From: Dryomyza anilis
Lineage: Eukaryota; Arthropoda; Insecta; Diptera; Dryomyzidae
Direction: 5' to 3'
Assembly (NCBI GenBank): GCA_951804985.1
Contig: OX638132.1
Span: 22,511,989-22,575,988, forward strand
DNA length: 64,000 nucleotides
The position numbers and the translations under genes are program-made. The number at the start of each line of letters is the position of its first letter. Within the stretch, counting starts at the first letter, position 1. The notes under the pieces are model-generated. The model saw nothing but the letters and a program-made list of their open reading frames with translations, was not told where the DNA came from and did not search any database. Of the stretch, positions 1 through 11,394 are shown piece after piece.

Positions 1-479
1 ATATCCAAATTATTTTCAATTGATATTTCAATCATTATTTTCAAATAACATAATTTAAAACCTTACATCGAACATATCTTTCATTCATATCGTAAATCGG
101 TTCTGATGTAATATCTACAGAATAAAAATTATATAAGAAATATATTTTCTTATCTTAATTTTAAAAGAACCGTTTTAATTAAATTAATGCTCAGTTATGT
201 TTTTTAAATACATATAATTCAAACAGTAGAAATGACACGGAAAACTCAATACCATTGTCTAAATAGGTATTCTCTCTAGTATTCCCAGTGATTTAAAATA
301 TAAAAGTTTTTTTTTATTAGATATGCTTATCCGATGATTTGATAAATTGTCCTTATTTTCTAAAATTTTCAACTTTAAAACTTTATTTCAACCAAACCTT
401 AAACGACATTCAAGTTAGTTGTTAGTCTATGCTCATTGTAGAATGAATTTTATTTCAACAACCAACAAGGAAGGTTAGT
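1..479. other. AT-rich sequence, nothing recognised
   Basis: No ORF with protein-like composition, no inverted repeat and no RNA-like fold was seen. It adjoins the gypsy-like fragment and may be its degraded continuation (integrase C-terminal part or LTR), but no LTR boundary could be recognised. Confidence 0.4.
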
Positions 480-1430
480 TAGATCACATGGGATATTATG
501 AAGTAGAGAAATATTGATTGTTGGTGTCGGACCAAGCCGACTAGCGTTTCGATTGTCTTGATCGAATTTCGATTTTTTTTCGGGCACCACCCGAGACAAA
601 ATTTCTGGCAGCTAAATGGAATATCTTTGGAAGTGTTTGCAACGCAAACATTTAGATCCATCGCGTTGACGTATCTTCGATTATCACTAGGTGGTAGAGG
701 ACCGAAAAGATCTACGGCTAATACTTAGAATCGCTGATTAATAGGAGTCGTTTGTAAAAGTCCGGTTGGTTTCAAATTTGTGGGCTTGTATCGTTGGCAT
801 TTTTCACAGCTTTTTACATATTGCTGAATGTCCTTTGACATTTTTGGCCAGTAAAAATGTTCTCTAATTTTTAGTTTAGTTTTTTCAATACCATAATGTC
901 CGGCTATATCTGCACATTGAAACTCTTCAATTATTTCTTTTCTCTCGTTTTTCGGAACTACCAATTGGACAGAATATTTATCTGAACTCGCGTAACGATA
1001 TAAAACGCCGTTATTAATTAAATAACCAGCTAGTGATAAATTTTTAGCAAATCTGAATTTTCTGTGTCCAAGGATTCTAGACTGCGAATAATATTTGCAA
1101 TTTCTTCATCTTTCAGTTGTTGTAATTTAATTTCTTTATTTGAGGCATATCCATTTCAAACATACATAATTCATATGATGTTGGACAACGCGATAAGGTG
1201 TCCGCTACATTATTTAATTTGCCTTTGATATATTTTATTTCGATATCAAAAGGTTGTAATTGTAAAGCCCACCTTGCCAATCTACCGGCAGGTGATTTTA
1301 ACTTCATTAGCCACTTTAATGGTTGTGAGTAACATGAGTTTTGATCCCTCGAAATATCCACGAAACTTGCTAACTGCCCAAACAATTGCTAAGGCTTCCC
1401 GTTCGATTCTTGAATAATTTCATTCCGACA
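480..1430 (-). mobile_element. Ty3/gypsy-type retrotransposon fragment (RNase H and integrase N-terminus), broken
   Basis: Reading down the minus strand, the C-terminal part of an RNase H domain comes first (about 1430-1113: a PLKWLMKLKSPAGRLARWAL-type stretch, then an 'IKYIKGKLNNVADTLSR' motif). Next come an integrase zinc-binding HHCC module (964-725, with HYGIEKTKLKIREHFYWP and CEKCQRYK) and the start of the catalytic core (LFGPLPPSDN near 700-680). This is the usual pol order of Ty3/gypsy elements. The frame is broken: the RNase H enters from another frame near 1390, and stops separate RNase H, zinc finger and core. Protease, reverse transcriptase, gag and LTRs were not found here, so this is an old truncated copy. 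The lineage within Ty3/gypsy cannot be told from this piece. Confidence 0.85.
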
Positions 1431-3562
1431 TATATTTTAGACATCAAAATATTAAAAGCTATGTTAACATAATTTAATATAACAAAGTACAATAATAACA
1501 AGTATTAGTATAATTAGTAAAATTAGTTAAAGTATAATTAGTGCTGCGCTACAAGTTGACTTATAGACATAACATTCCTTGATTTATTCCTCGGCAATTA
1601 GCCGTATTAATTTTTAATTAATAGCGTTCTAGTTTTTCATAAAAAATGTTTTTTGTAAAATGTAGTGAAAAATACAAAAAACATAAAATGCATTTTAGTC
1701 AAGGTAACGTATATTTTAGTCAAGGTAACGTTACGTATAGGTAAAAATCTTAAAACGTAGTTCGAATCAGCACATTAAAATAACACAGCAATGATATTGT
1801 TGAACCATTTATAATCTAATGATAAAAATCTTGGAACCAGAACCGATTTAGTCCCTGTTTCAAACACCCTAATACTTCATATTTGACTGCAAATTTCAAT
1901 TCAGCACAGACATCGTGGAACAAATCGGAATTCAGATTCGAGATAAACGACCCCGTATTACTCTAAAATCGTTATCAAATCGAAAGATGGATAGTTTACA
2001 ATTTCGATAACGTTTCGAATTCGATATCGTTAAATTTCTATAGTATTGAATTATTTGTCAAAAAAAAATCTGTTCAATGAAACAATTTAATAAATTTTAA
2101 AATTTGAAGAAATTTCGCAACTGTTAGAAAATTTTAAAACTTAGTAGGTATGAACATTTTTTGCGGGTTTCAATAAACTAATTTTAATTCCAAACTAGGT
2201 AATCTTGATGCTTGATGCACTGCTCCATTAAAGATATTTTGAAGGCAATTATCGAAATTGAATAACTTTTCGAATTCGATATCGAAATTTAATATTTTTG
2301 TTCGAATTCGTTTCGATATCGAGAATTTATACAATAACGATATCCTTGATAGAATCATTTTTTCGCGAACGCTATCGTTCTCAAATCGTTAACGATAGTC
2401 GAAAGCGATATTAATATTCGTTCAAACAATATCGTTTCGATTGTTGTGTTGTAAAGTACTGAATTCTATTTATTCTAAAGTTCTTAAAATCTTTACGTAA
2501 ATAAAAAAGCAACCAAAAATAAAATGGTGCTAGATTAACCAGTAGAATATTTTTCTAGTTTTGCAGATTAATGTAATTGTTTTAAAGTAAAGAAAAACTA
2601 TTCCTTAAAAGTATAATGTACTATAGTACATAAATATAATTTGATGGGTAAAAATATAAAAATTAAATTAAACTCTCTGATTTCAAGTATTGGTTTTTTA
2701 TTATTATTATTGCTTAACTACTTTATACTTGTTATATAAACATTTAAACTTGCAACACATTCTATTTGTTTTTTTTTTATTTATTTAAAGGTACATTATT
2801 ACAATTTTAATTGTTAATTAAGTAAATCATTCATTACACATTTGTTTATGCTTTGCATTGCTTTTTCTCATTAAATATTTAATATGTAAATATATAAAAA
2901 AAAACATTTGGGATTTCAGTTAAATAACTTACAACTAAATACAGTAATTAATACTAGATTGTTTCTCATAAATAATAGTAAATGTGCGCAATTAGTTAAA
3001 AAGAGTCTAAAATGTTTGTAAATGCAACAATTTTTTGCTCAGACTACGACAACAACAGAAATAAAGTTTTGTTGTTAAATATTCAAGGCATTTTTTTTTT
3101 GTTTTGTTTTATTCTTAAATACAGTAGAATATTAAATAAAGAAATTAAATTTAAATTTGGTAAATATTTGATAAATGTAGTATAAAGATCATCAAGTGTT
3201 TTGAAAACGAATACAAAATGTGCAACGTTTTGGCAAAACGTTTCAGTATTTTTGCATATTGGCGGCTTTAACAATTCTTAGTGTTTAGAATAAATACAAA
3301 CAAAAGTCAGTTGTTTCGGTTAAGTTTTAGATGCACTGCGGTTCGTGTTCTGCGTGTGGCTCGTGGTGCGCATCTATTTGCCAGCACTTGGTTAAGAGTT
3401 CAACATAAAACACTTAATTAAACACTTAATTAGTTAATCAATGAATTGCAAATTAATTGCACGAATTTGCTGGCTTAACTACTAGAGTCGCGCGCCTCTC
3501 AGAAGCACAGCATGTTTGTGGTGCGCCCCCGTAAATAAGAGTGGCACACAAAACGATCGCAA
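1431..3562. other. Non-coding; degenerate repeats, then probable Spec2 3' region
   Basis: Bases 1625-1795 resemble 11945-12110 inside the hAT-type element (shared 'gttcgaatcag' and 'acattaaaataa' blocks), so a relic of that family lies here; a 24-base direct duplication (1704-1733 area, 'tattttagtcaaggtaacg') is specific to this copy. Between 1920 and 2450 many ATCG/CGAT-rich words such as 'cgaattcgatatcg' recur on both strands. From about 2560 to 3480 the sequence is simple AT-rich DNA with several TTTATT words, which read as AATAAA on the minus strand. It is a plausible 3' UTR for Spec2, but no cleavage site can be assigned. Confidence 0.45.
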
Positions 3563-3897
3563 TCAACAGGCCTGTAAAGGAGAATAGAATAACAATTCAA
3601 AATTAAATAGAATCACAATTAATAATTAAAAATGAAAAACCAAACTCTACTCACTCGTATCGAGTTCATTTCGTAGCCGCCTTTACTCTGCATTTGCGTT
3701 TGTATTGCATTCAAATGATTCGTCGACAGTTCCACGTCGGCGGAGCCAATGTGTCCCGTATGCACAAAGTTAGTCGGCTGTCCGATCATCGAACGGTCGA
3801 TTCGCAAACGTTGATGGTGACGCCGCCTCGCAGGCGATTGCGGTTGATGAAAGCAGCAGGAAAACCATTGCAGCCAAATGTCACCGGTGCTGGCCAT
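3563..3897 (-). CDS. Spec2: CDC42 small effector protein (Spec2 homologue), 83 aa
   Basis: Two coding exons: 3897-3655 (81 codons) and 3571-3563 (Ala, Cys, stop), with donor CGA|GTGAGT and acceptor TTTACAG|GCC in phase 0. The ATG at 3897 has a strong fly context (CACCAAAATGGCC). The reading frame extends upstream, but without a better start. The protein has the family layout: a short hydrophobic N-terminus with paired cysteines 14-15 (the palmitoylation site in human CDC42SE1/2), a basic stretch RRRHHQRLR (24-32) and a minimal CRIB motif around residues 38-51 (IGQPTNFVHTGHIG). The family binds GTP-loaded Cdc42 at the plasma membrane and modulates actin rearrangement. Its length of 83 aa fits the family (79-84 aa). 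The alternative of reading through into the intron would add RVSRVW and is unlikely, because the donor is strong. Confidence 0.92.
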
Positions 3898-4167
3898 TTT
3901 GGTGGAAAATCGTTTGCTTCCGCGATTAGCCACGTTTATGATGTTTGCGCAGTGGGCGGTTGGACAAGTATGTCTGCTCTATTTTTTTGAATAAAATAAA
4001 TGTTATCCATTTTATCAATTAACAATTAAAAAAAAAAACATAAATCGAATAAGCACAAAAATTTCATGTTCTATTAAAGCACTTAGTTTTCTTAGTACTT
4101 TAACTTTTTAACAATAAATATCAAGATTTATTTCTTTAGCACTAATACAATAAATGATAAAACAATG

Positions 4168-4520
4168 GCTGCATTCAGCGACCTCAGCAGTTGTGGAGCT
4201 GTTGAGCAATTTGCGCTTGAATGGCATGATACTCTCAACATGTTTAGTGAGCGGTCGCCATTTTTTCCAGCAAGATACTTTTACGCTACATTTGAGCTGC
4301 CTTTGTTATCGATGACATTTTAACTCAAATATTTATAAATAAAAATGGAATTGAGATTGGAAAATATTTTTTAAATCAATTAAAGAGTTGTATGTAACTT
4401 TAATAAAATATGTATAATAAATTATTTGGTAAATTGACAGCTGAGGTTTTGGTGCATTCAATAATAGTGAGCGATTAGTTAGTGAGCATTCTCGCAGCTG
4501 TTGAGGTCAATGAATGCAGC
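4168..4520. mobile_element. MITE family A, copy 1 (GCTGCATTC ends)
   Basis: Non-coding 353-bp element. It starts GCTGCATTCAGCGACCTCAG and ends with the inverted form (GCTGTTGAGGTCAATGAATGCAGC). The flanks are caatg (4163-4167) and caata (4521-4525), a near-perfect 5-bp duplication. A second copy with a perfect CATTG duplication lies at 30005-30300 and shares the interior (for example 'tttgttatcgatgacatttt'). No transposase was seen. The superfamily is not assigned: a 5-bp duplication alone would fit Transib or others, but the ends are not CAC-type. Confidence 0.8.
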
Positions 4521-4539
4521 CAATATCAACTATATTGCA

Positions 4540-5381
4540 CACTAAGAAAACAAGATGTTTATGAAAGTATTGCTGCAACTATCTGTTTAAATTTACGTCT
4601 TTTCAAATATCCCGTAAGTTTCAATAAAGTTGCGGCAAAACTATTAATAATTTTAAATATGACATATACGCAGATGTTTGCCACAACAGCAACGAAGATT
4701 GAGATATTTACGGTTGACTGATAGCAAACATCCTGAGTTCTTGGACATTTGCAGTAAAAATTTTGAGGTATTTTGACATTTGACTACTATAAAAGAGGAA
4801 AATGGCGTACTTTTTCCTTACGCTCGATTTATCCACAACAATTAAGAAAATCTAATGGTGAATAAAGTGTCAACTCAAATATTACATTTTAATGGTAAAA
4901 GTGAAAATAAAATTTCCTGGGATTAAAATTATCAACACGTGATGGAAAATATTTCTTTTCAGAGTTTACTTTGATGACAGCATCGCCGGTCGGGCTTGGT
5001 CGTTAGTCTCAAGTCGTTGTACAATTTTACCTTCGAAGGATTTATAAAGACGATGGCGATGTATAACCATGATACTGTTTTAAGTCTAGAATAAATAAAA
5101 ATACATTTGATTTCTTTTATTTCAATTCAATAAAAATTATTCCGCGAATTCTTATGGAGTACCTTTTCCAAATATTCATCAACTATCTTCCTATTTGTAA
5201 GGTGTTTAATTGATGGTTGCTAAAAATAAAAGTAAATTTGAAAGATATTTGCCAGAAATATTTATCCTATTTGTCGGATGTTTGAGAAATGGTTGTGTCA
5301 AAGACGATCTAAATAATTTGTAAATAACTTGATATTTAAGGCTGTGTGATATTTCTGGAAATCATCTTTGTTTTCTTAGTG
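4540..5381. mobile_element. Inverted-repeat element family B, copy 1 (CACTAAGAAAACA ends)
   Basis: It starts CACTAAGAAAACAAGATG and ends with AATCATCTTTG followed by TTTTCTTAGTG, giving about 20-bp imperfect inverted ends over 842 bp. Related copies are at 36115-36743 (opposite orientation) and 48742-49340, with a solo end at 49787-49821. The 48.7 kb copy is flanked by TA on both sides; this one has CA on both sides. The interior is AT-rich, with no credible transposase ORF. It starts 19 bp after family A copy 1, so two unrelated elements sit almost side by side. Confidence 0.8.
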
Positions 5382-5542
5382 CATATTGGGATGAAATACA
5401 AATCAAGTTGGACAAAAAAAGCACAAATGAAAATCATTTAAAGGTTTCATATACCATACCATTCGACACCGATTTTTTATGATTATCGGAAATTACGAAC
5501 GTTAATTTCGAGGATTTTGATCCTCCAAAACGATGATTAATA

Positions 5543-5918
5543 GCGTCATCCAGACGGAACTACAAGTTGTACAACCAAGTTAGATGGGAAAATAACGGCA
5601 CTTTTTTGATTTGCGTACACACGGTACAATCTGCTTGACAGACTTCATTATTTCACAGCATTCAAGCAGTGCAGGTCGATTGCGATGGCTCATACATTGG
5701 TACAATACACTAAAAAAATTTCACTACACTAAATAAAACACTAAATTGGATGGGTTTGCGTCCACACGATACAACCTGCTTGACAGACCAGCGAAAAAGT
5801 CAAAAATTTTTGATTTCATCCAGCCTGTTGTCAAACGAGTCGTTCGTAGCATCCACACAGTACGATTTCCTTACAACCCAACCAAGGTGTACAATTTGTA
5901 GTACCGTCTGGATGCTGC
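5543..5918. mobile_element. Inverted-repeat element family C, copy 1 (GCGTCATCCAGACGG ends)
   Basis: The left end GCGTCATCCAGACGGAACTA and the right end GTACCGTCTGGATGCTGC are inverted copies. TA stands immediately outside both ends (5541-5542 and 5919-5920). Sub-terminal words such as 'gtacaac' and 'gcttgacagac' recur on both strands, so most of the 376 bp can fold back. A longer copy lies at 18761-19392. The two ORFs predicted across it are composition accidents of the repeat. Confidence 0.75.
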
Positions 5919-6012
5919 TAATGTCAATGAATTAAAACAATCCATTTTTGCCCGTAAACAACGATGGCTCGTACTTTTCGAGTGTTTTCGATCTGATTTC
6001 TTTTGTATACAC

Positions 6013-6640
6013 ATACCCAGCAAACATTCTAAGTCTTTTAAGACTCCTAAATGTGTCATATTTATGAGTGTTACCCTCATATATGAGGACTTAAAAGAGT
6101 CCAAGAAGGCTCCCGACTCCTGGGTAGAGGGCCCCATTTTATGAGCCCAAAAAACCTCATATTTCTGACTTTTTTACTTTGAGCACTAAAAAGTGCGCAA
6201 AAGGTTCCCAACCCCTGGGTAGAGGGACCCATTTTATGAGCCAAAAACCCTCATATTTCCGACACTTTTATTACTCCTTAAATAATCATATATGAGCTGA
6301 GCACTTAAAAGAACCCATAAAGACTCCCAATCTTCATATTATGAGTCAAATTTTGGAGCGTTCTTAAAACATTCTAAAATATAGAACTTTTATGAGTCTA
6401 TTTTCTTAGCGCTCAGAAACAATTTTATTTTTGATGCTTTTAGGAGTCTAATTTATGAGGGCTCCTAAATAACTCCTAAATATGAATCTTTTATGAGTAA
6501 TATTTTTTAGAGCTCCGAAAACAGTCTTAAATGAGATACTTTTAATAGTCATTTTACTAAGGGCTCATAAAACACTCAAAAATTGGTCTCCATTATGACT
6601 CCAATTTCAGAGCGCTCCTAAATTGCTTAATGGGCGATAT
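6013..6640. repeat. Satellite-like element built of TTTATGAG / CTCATAAA words
   Basis: It starts with CCCAGCAAACATTCTAAG, an end sequence that recurs at 34995 (CCCAGCAAACATTTC). The interior is a degenerate array of 'tttatgag', 'cctcatat' and 'actcctaaa' words. One unit of about 100 bp is repeated, with 'ggctcccgactcctgggtag' near 6108 and 'ggttcccaacccctgggtag' near 6203, each followed by 'cccattttatgag'. The right boundary was not resolved. No protein is encoded; the minus-strand ORF over 5871-6137 bridges two elements and is spurious. Confidence 0.6.
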
Positions 6641-7927
6641 CGGCTACAGATTTTGAGAAAGAATTTTTATTCCAAATTCACACATTTGTGTATTTCTTTA
6701 TATATTTATTCCAAGGACCGAATTTCTCCATTCACACTAACTTATTTCTAATCACTATAAATGTAGTAAAAAGAAATCATTCCAATATTCGATCCGGATT
6801 TTGAGAAATCAGATGTCAATTTTATATGATTTTTTTTTTAATTGTCGATTTTGTTTTGCTTTTAAATCTAGACTTCAAAAAACTTGCCTAGCGTCAGCTA
6901 AAGTAAACATTGGAAAAAATGAGAGAGTGATCGTACCTGTATATATTTGTATCATAAGAATACATCTTTTTAATTGCGTAAAACAAGTTAATGAAATCTA
7001 CGTATTAGTTTTGATAATTTTGTTCAAAAAAGTTTTTTTTTAATTGGCATACTTAACTAAAAAATAAAAATTTAAACATTTCTTACTACTAACGAAGAAG
7101 TAATGCGAATTAGTGGAGTTTCGCAGCCACGAACGTGACATTAAAAAGTCAATGAAACAAGTCAAAAATTTACCGTTTACTGATCTTTATTTACTCTCAT
7201 CGTATTTTTCGAAGTTTATTATTATTTTAACGATTATTTAGTGAAAACAGTGCACTTGTATGATCGAACTTAAAGAAGAAACTATTCAAGAGAAAATGTT
7301 ATAAAAAATGACAAAAAAAGTGACCAAAATCTGAACTAAACTTTGCAGTCAGTATTATCAACATGCTAACTGAGAAAAGCTTAGGATTTTTTAATTTAAT
7401 AAAATTGAAGTATTTTTTGTTTAATACTTAATACAAGTCAGAAAGAATTGTTAACTTTTAATTTGGACTTTTCTGTCGAAATGCACATATTTAAATAGTT
7501 AGAAATAATTAATAATAATTGCGAAACACTTTTATCCAACGATCTAAACAGAGTCCATTTTCGTATATGCATTGTAAAAAATTCAAAAGTGCACTTATCA
7601 TGTTATTTAATTCTGTCCAGCTAGAATTATATTTTAACACACTGTGCATTGTAGGTAACTTGACAAATTGAGAACATCAAATACAATTTAATTATAAATG
7701 TAGTTGTTACATTTATGGAGCGTTAAATATTCACGGTTATGCATTCGTCAAGGTAGGCGTTGCGGGAATTAAAACAAGAATCACAAGCTACAAATAAGAA
7801 GAAACTTAAGTGACCTACATAACTCATGTGTTTAACCAAAAAAAAAATGTATCAAATGATTCATTCAAAAATATTTAATGGGCTTTCATAGACTGCTAGG
7901 GAATAATATGTTAAGACTTTATATTTT
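6641..7927. other. Intergenic, nothing recognised
   Basis: AT-rich sequence without coding-type ORFs, clear inverted repeats or splice-linked exons. A few short simple-sequence runs only. Confidence 0.4.
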
Positions 7928-8232
7928 GGGGTAAAAAATATTACAACAGTTCTGTTTAAATTCGATCGAAAATGTAATTTGCTTTTACAGAGTTTGATAA
8001 ATAATACGATTTTTAATTTCAATCGAAAGTGAATTTTGGCAAAATAATATGGTTTCGAAACAAAAGATAAATCATAATTTTTATTATGGGGCTTGTACAG
8101 AAAATCATTATCGATCGCAATTTAAATAATTAACAACAAAAATCGAATTATATTCGTTGTATTGAATTCGACTGTAATACGACTTTTGTATTTAAAATTC
8201 AATTTTAAACAAACTGCCAATTTTTTAACCCC
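7928..8232. mobile_element. Short inverted-repeat element (GGGGTAAAAAAT ends)
   Basis: The left end GGGGTAAAAAATATTACAAC and the inverted right end (reverse complement GGGGTTAAAAAATTGGCAG) bracket 305 bp containing several 'ttcgatcg' and 'aatcgaa' words. The terminal match continues imperfectly into 'gtttaaattc'. No convincing target duplication was found and nothing is encoded. It is probably a MITE or a foldback relic. Confidence 0.55.
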
Positions 8233-8845
8233 ACTTTTGTGATGGAATAGTTTTCATATATTTTTTGCCCTCATTTCTCTGTCGTATTTCTATTGCAAAT
8301 CCATCTGCATAATCTTTGCCAAAATATTACATCACTGACTATTTCGCAATTTTTTTGTTTTTTGTTTTTTTATTCAACGCGTATCATAGACAATGCCTGA
8401 CTGACTAATATCCGTTTGTTTCCGATGAAATGCCGCTTGCATATCAATGAGCTATTACTGCTTGCGCCCACATTAAACGTCAAACGATTACTATGCAAGT
8501 CCAGAAAACAACTAGTAAAGGCTGCTTAAGACAATTAACTGCATTATAATATTTCTAATCACGGGCTACTGATTAATAAATGTTATGAATTGATAACATT
8601 TTATCCAAAGAATATTCGTCACTATCATGCCAAAGGGGCGAATGTGCAATTTTTGACATTTGCGTTTTTTTACATTTTTGAATGTAGTTTATCCTCAAGT
8701 ATGCTTGTCAAAATCGCGTATCATTTTGTTGAATATTTCTAGCCACAAAAGACAAAACCAAAAGGGCGAATTTGAAAAATTGAAAATCTTGTCATGCCAA
8801 AAGGGCGAATCTGTTCGTTTTTTCGCCATAACTTCTTATTGGAAT

Positions 8846-9055
8846 AAGATAAAATAGTGGTGTAAAGGCATTTATTGTTTGTATTCAAAGCACCTATCGT
8901 TCTGCATCATCAATTAAAAATATTTCGCCAAACATTTTTCCTGCAAATAACAAATGGCAAATTAATGTTTGACAAAATATTTTTAATTAATTATGCCAAT
9001 AAATAGGTGCTTTAAAAATAAACAATGAATGCCTCTACATTACTATTTTATTTTA
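8846..9055. repeat. Long near-perfect inverted repeat (hairpin), about 50-bp arms
   Basis: The left arm (8846-8896, beginning TAAGATAAAATAGTGGTGTA) is mirrored by the right arm (9005-9055, ending TACTATTTTATTTTA) around a loop of about 110 bp, which itself contains mirrored 'aatatttcgccaaac'/'gtttgacaaaatattt' words. The whole 210 bp can form one hairpin. It most likely descends from a palindromic MITE; no TSD is obvious. Confidence 0.65.
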
Positions 9056-9799
9056 AAAAATTAAAAGTCATACGTAAAACCACTATATACGACATGAATT
9101 AATACCAATATTAATCGAATCGATCGACAGTTGTTAGCTATTAAAAGAACGATTAGAAACCGGTTTTATCGTTTTGTTTTATAACGAAACGTTTTTGTTA
9201 TAACGGTAGCTAGTTACTATTTTGGTTTTTGTATTAATATTAGTCCATATTTTCAATATCATGAACAAAAACATTATTATCAATTTGATTTAGAATTTAG
9301 AAAAATACAATAATATAAGTCAGTTATAGATTTTTACTTTACAGATATCGGTTGCAGTTTAAAAAAAAAAAAAACGTTTTTGCACGGTTTCAATCCCTGA
9401 TTACAAACGTTACATTAAATTATTAAATTTTTAATTGCTACAACGAAGACTTACTCTTTCAGTAAAGCTGTTTAAAAACCAGTTAATAATAACTAAGCGA
9501 AATAGTCGGCCGTTCAAAGACAATTAAAAAATCCGCCAGAATTTCACGCCGTTTCACTTTCACCAACCGGAAGAAGAAAGCATACAGTTTCTTCTACGAC
9601 AATTAACAACTTGGCCACAAACGATTTAACCAATTTAATGTGTGCAATAAAAAAAACGACAACAACAACAACGAAAAAGACATAACTTTTGTTTACAAAA
9701 TCAATACTAAAGCACAACGAACGACAACAATCTGCGATCTGTTATTTTATGTTCATTTTTTATTATATTCGTTTTGTGTGCTGGTGATGCGCTGCATCG
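9056..9799. other. Intergenic with hAT-like terminal relic, 3' flank of DPH4 gene
   Basis: At 9380-9395 the word CGGTTTCAATCCCTG is the inverse of a CAGGGATTGAAACCG end. It resembles the nested hAT-like element at 12245-12674, and the adjacent 9150-9230 has 'aaccggtttt' and 'ataacgaaacg' words typical of that family. The left end is not intact. From 9500 to 9780 there are CAA-rich runs ('acaacaacaacaacg'), and TTTATT-type minus-strand polyadenylation words are possible near 9740-9775. Confidence 0.4.
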
Positions 9800-10327
9800 T
9801 CAACCATTTAAAATAATCACTAAAGAACATTCGCTGCACTCAACGATCACCTCGTCGTCATGGCTGCCATCAAAAATTTCGTTGTCGACTGACTCATCAA
9901 CCACATACTGTCCGCCGCAACGACAGTCGTACGTGTAGAGTTTCGAACTGCCTCCAACATCGTCATCATCATCATGCGCTACGCAATGCAACTGCGACAA
10001 TTGCAGCCGCTCGTAAATGTTGCTGTGCGTTTGAAATCTGTGTGATAGCAATTCGGCATCGTAGAGCTTACGCTGATTGGGGTCTTTAAGCGTTTGCCAG
10101 GCTTGGTTTATTTCAACAAATTTGGCATCAGCATTATTGACTCTGGCAAATGGGTCATTATCGACAGTAGTTACACATGTCACTGTGCTGCTGGCGGCAT
10201 TTTCGTGTAATTTATCTGGATGACACTGCAGTATTAATTGCTTGTAATTGTTTCTCAGTTCTTCGAAGCTAGCATTCGGCTTAGCATTTAAGATATCATA
10301 GCAACTGCGTTGTGCAGACGACGACAT
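9800..10327 (-). CDS. Dph4: Diphthamide biosynthesis J-domain protein (DPH4/DNAJC24 type), 175 aa
   Basis: Single coding exon. The ATG at 10327 (MSSSAQRSCYDIL) is chosen over an upstream non-ATG extension, because a clean acceptor (TTAATTGCAG|GAAGC) lies at 10363, so the exon begins only 36 bp upstream and a 5' UTR intron is implied. Residues 8-95 are a J domain with the HPD motif at 36-38. The C-terminal half carries the CSL/DPH zinc ribbon: C135-x-C137-GG and C164-x-x-C167. A run of aspartates (119-123) separates them. The family works with DPH3 as iron and electron carrier in the first step of diphthamide formation on elongation factor 2, and can stimulate Hsp70 ATPase. Human DNAJC24 is 149 aa; the acidic linker and a longer J-domain loop account for the extra length. 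Confidence 0.9.
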   Translation of the reverse strand: MSSSAQRSCYDILNAKPNASFEELRNNYKQLILQCHPDKLHENAASSTVTCVTTVDNDPFARVNNADAKFVEINQAWQTLKDPNQRKLYDAELLSHRFQTHSNIYERLQLSQLHCVAHDDDDDVGGSSKLYTYDCRCGGQYVVDESVDNEIFDGSHDDEVIVECSECSLVIILNG

Positions 10328-10764
10328 CGCAGTGTTTAGGAAGATATTTCGGAAATGCGCTTCCTGCAATTAAACGTTGAACAGGTAACAGATTTTAGTA
10401 CATGGTTTCCAACGGCGATAAAATGAGTCTTGGTGCATGATGTGGCCGATGGTGATTTATACATGAATGGCATTGTCTATTCATTTAAAAATTTGTTTAT
10501 TTTCCTTTATTTATTTATTTCTGCAGTGTGAATAGTCCACAGCACAACACAAGACGCATTGAATTAAATTCACATTAAACATTTATACAAATACCTTTGC
10601 AGTCGGTAGATTAAATGGCAAAAGGTTTGATTATGCATAAAGTATGAGGTCTTCATTTACATGCATAGAAGGCAAATAATTGCTATTTATTTATATTAAA
10701 ATATGCCGCATTCCAATGTTTTGGACAAACACCTCTTGTCTTGTTATGTATAAATGTTTTCATT

Positions 10765-11138
10765 GGGCGTTTTCGTAAATCATTTCAGAGCAGAGTTCTG
10801 AACATGATATGAATATTCCGAATATTGTCAGAGTTGAACGCAATCTGAACTCAACCTGAAGACTCTGATTTAAATAACAAACAATTTGAGAAGAAGTTGT
10901 CAAATTCGTATTAAGACTTGTGTTTGTCAAGTAAAATAAACGTCAAAATCAGTATTGTTCAGCCAGCTCGATAAATTAAAATCGAGCACGTCGAGTGTGC
11001 TCTGAACAACAGACTTCGAAAATCTGAACGAATAAACAAACGCAATTTACTGAATCTGAATGTTCAGAGTTAAAAAACAAATGCAGATCTCTTTTTGACA
11101 GTTCGAGCTCAGTTCAGAACTAATAAACGAAAACGCCC
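10765..11138. mobile_element. MITE with GGGCGTTTTCG ends and ATT duplication
   Basis: It starts GGGCGTTTTCGTAAATCATT and ends AATAAACGAAAACGCCC, giving inverted ends of about 16 bp. Further inside, 'gagttctgaac' pairs with 'gttcagaac'. ATT flanks both sides (10762-10764 and 11139-11141). G-rich ends and a 3-bp duplication fit the PIF/Harbinger group, but the assignment is an inference. 374 bp, non-coding. Confidence 0.7.
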
Positions 11139-11394
11139 ATTTTAAGAATTTTGAAATTTCAAACATTTAGTTCACAAGGAACGAAAAAAATAAAAACAAA
11201 GTTTTTGATCCAAATGAAACGTTTTTTATAAAATAGAAAAAAAGTTTCGTTTGGAACTTTAATTTTGAAATTTACTAAGTTCATAAATAAAAATACACTT
11301 GTGTATTTGAAACAATTTTCAAAAACATATTTATAGAGCATAGTAATCCTGCAAATATTAAAACCAAGTTACGCAATTTTTAATCAGTACGCAA

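Noticed and set aside
10328..10369. N-terminal extension of the DPH4 frame
   Set aside because: It starts at TTG and crosses a clear acceptor (TTGCAG); the ATG at 10327 is the first within the exon.
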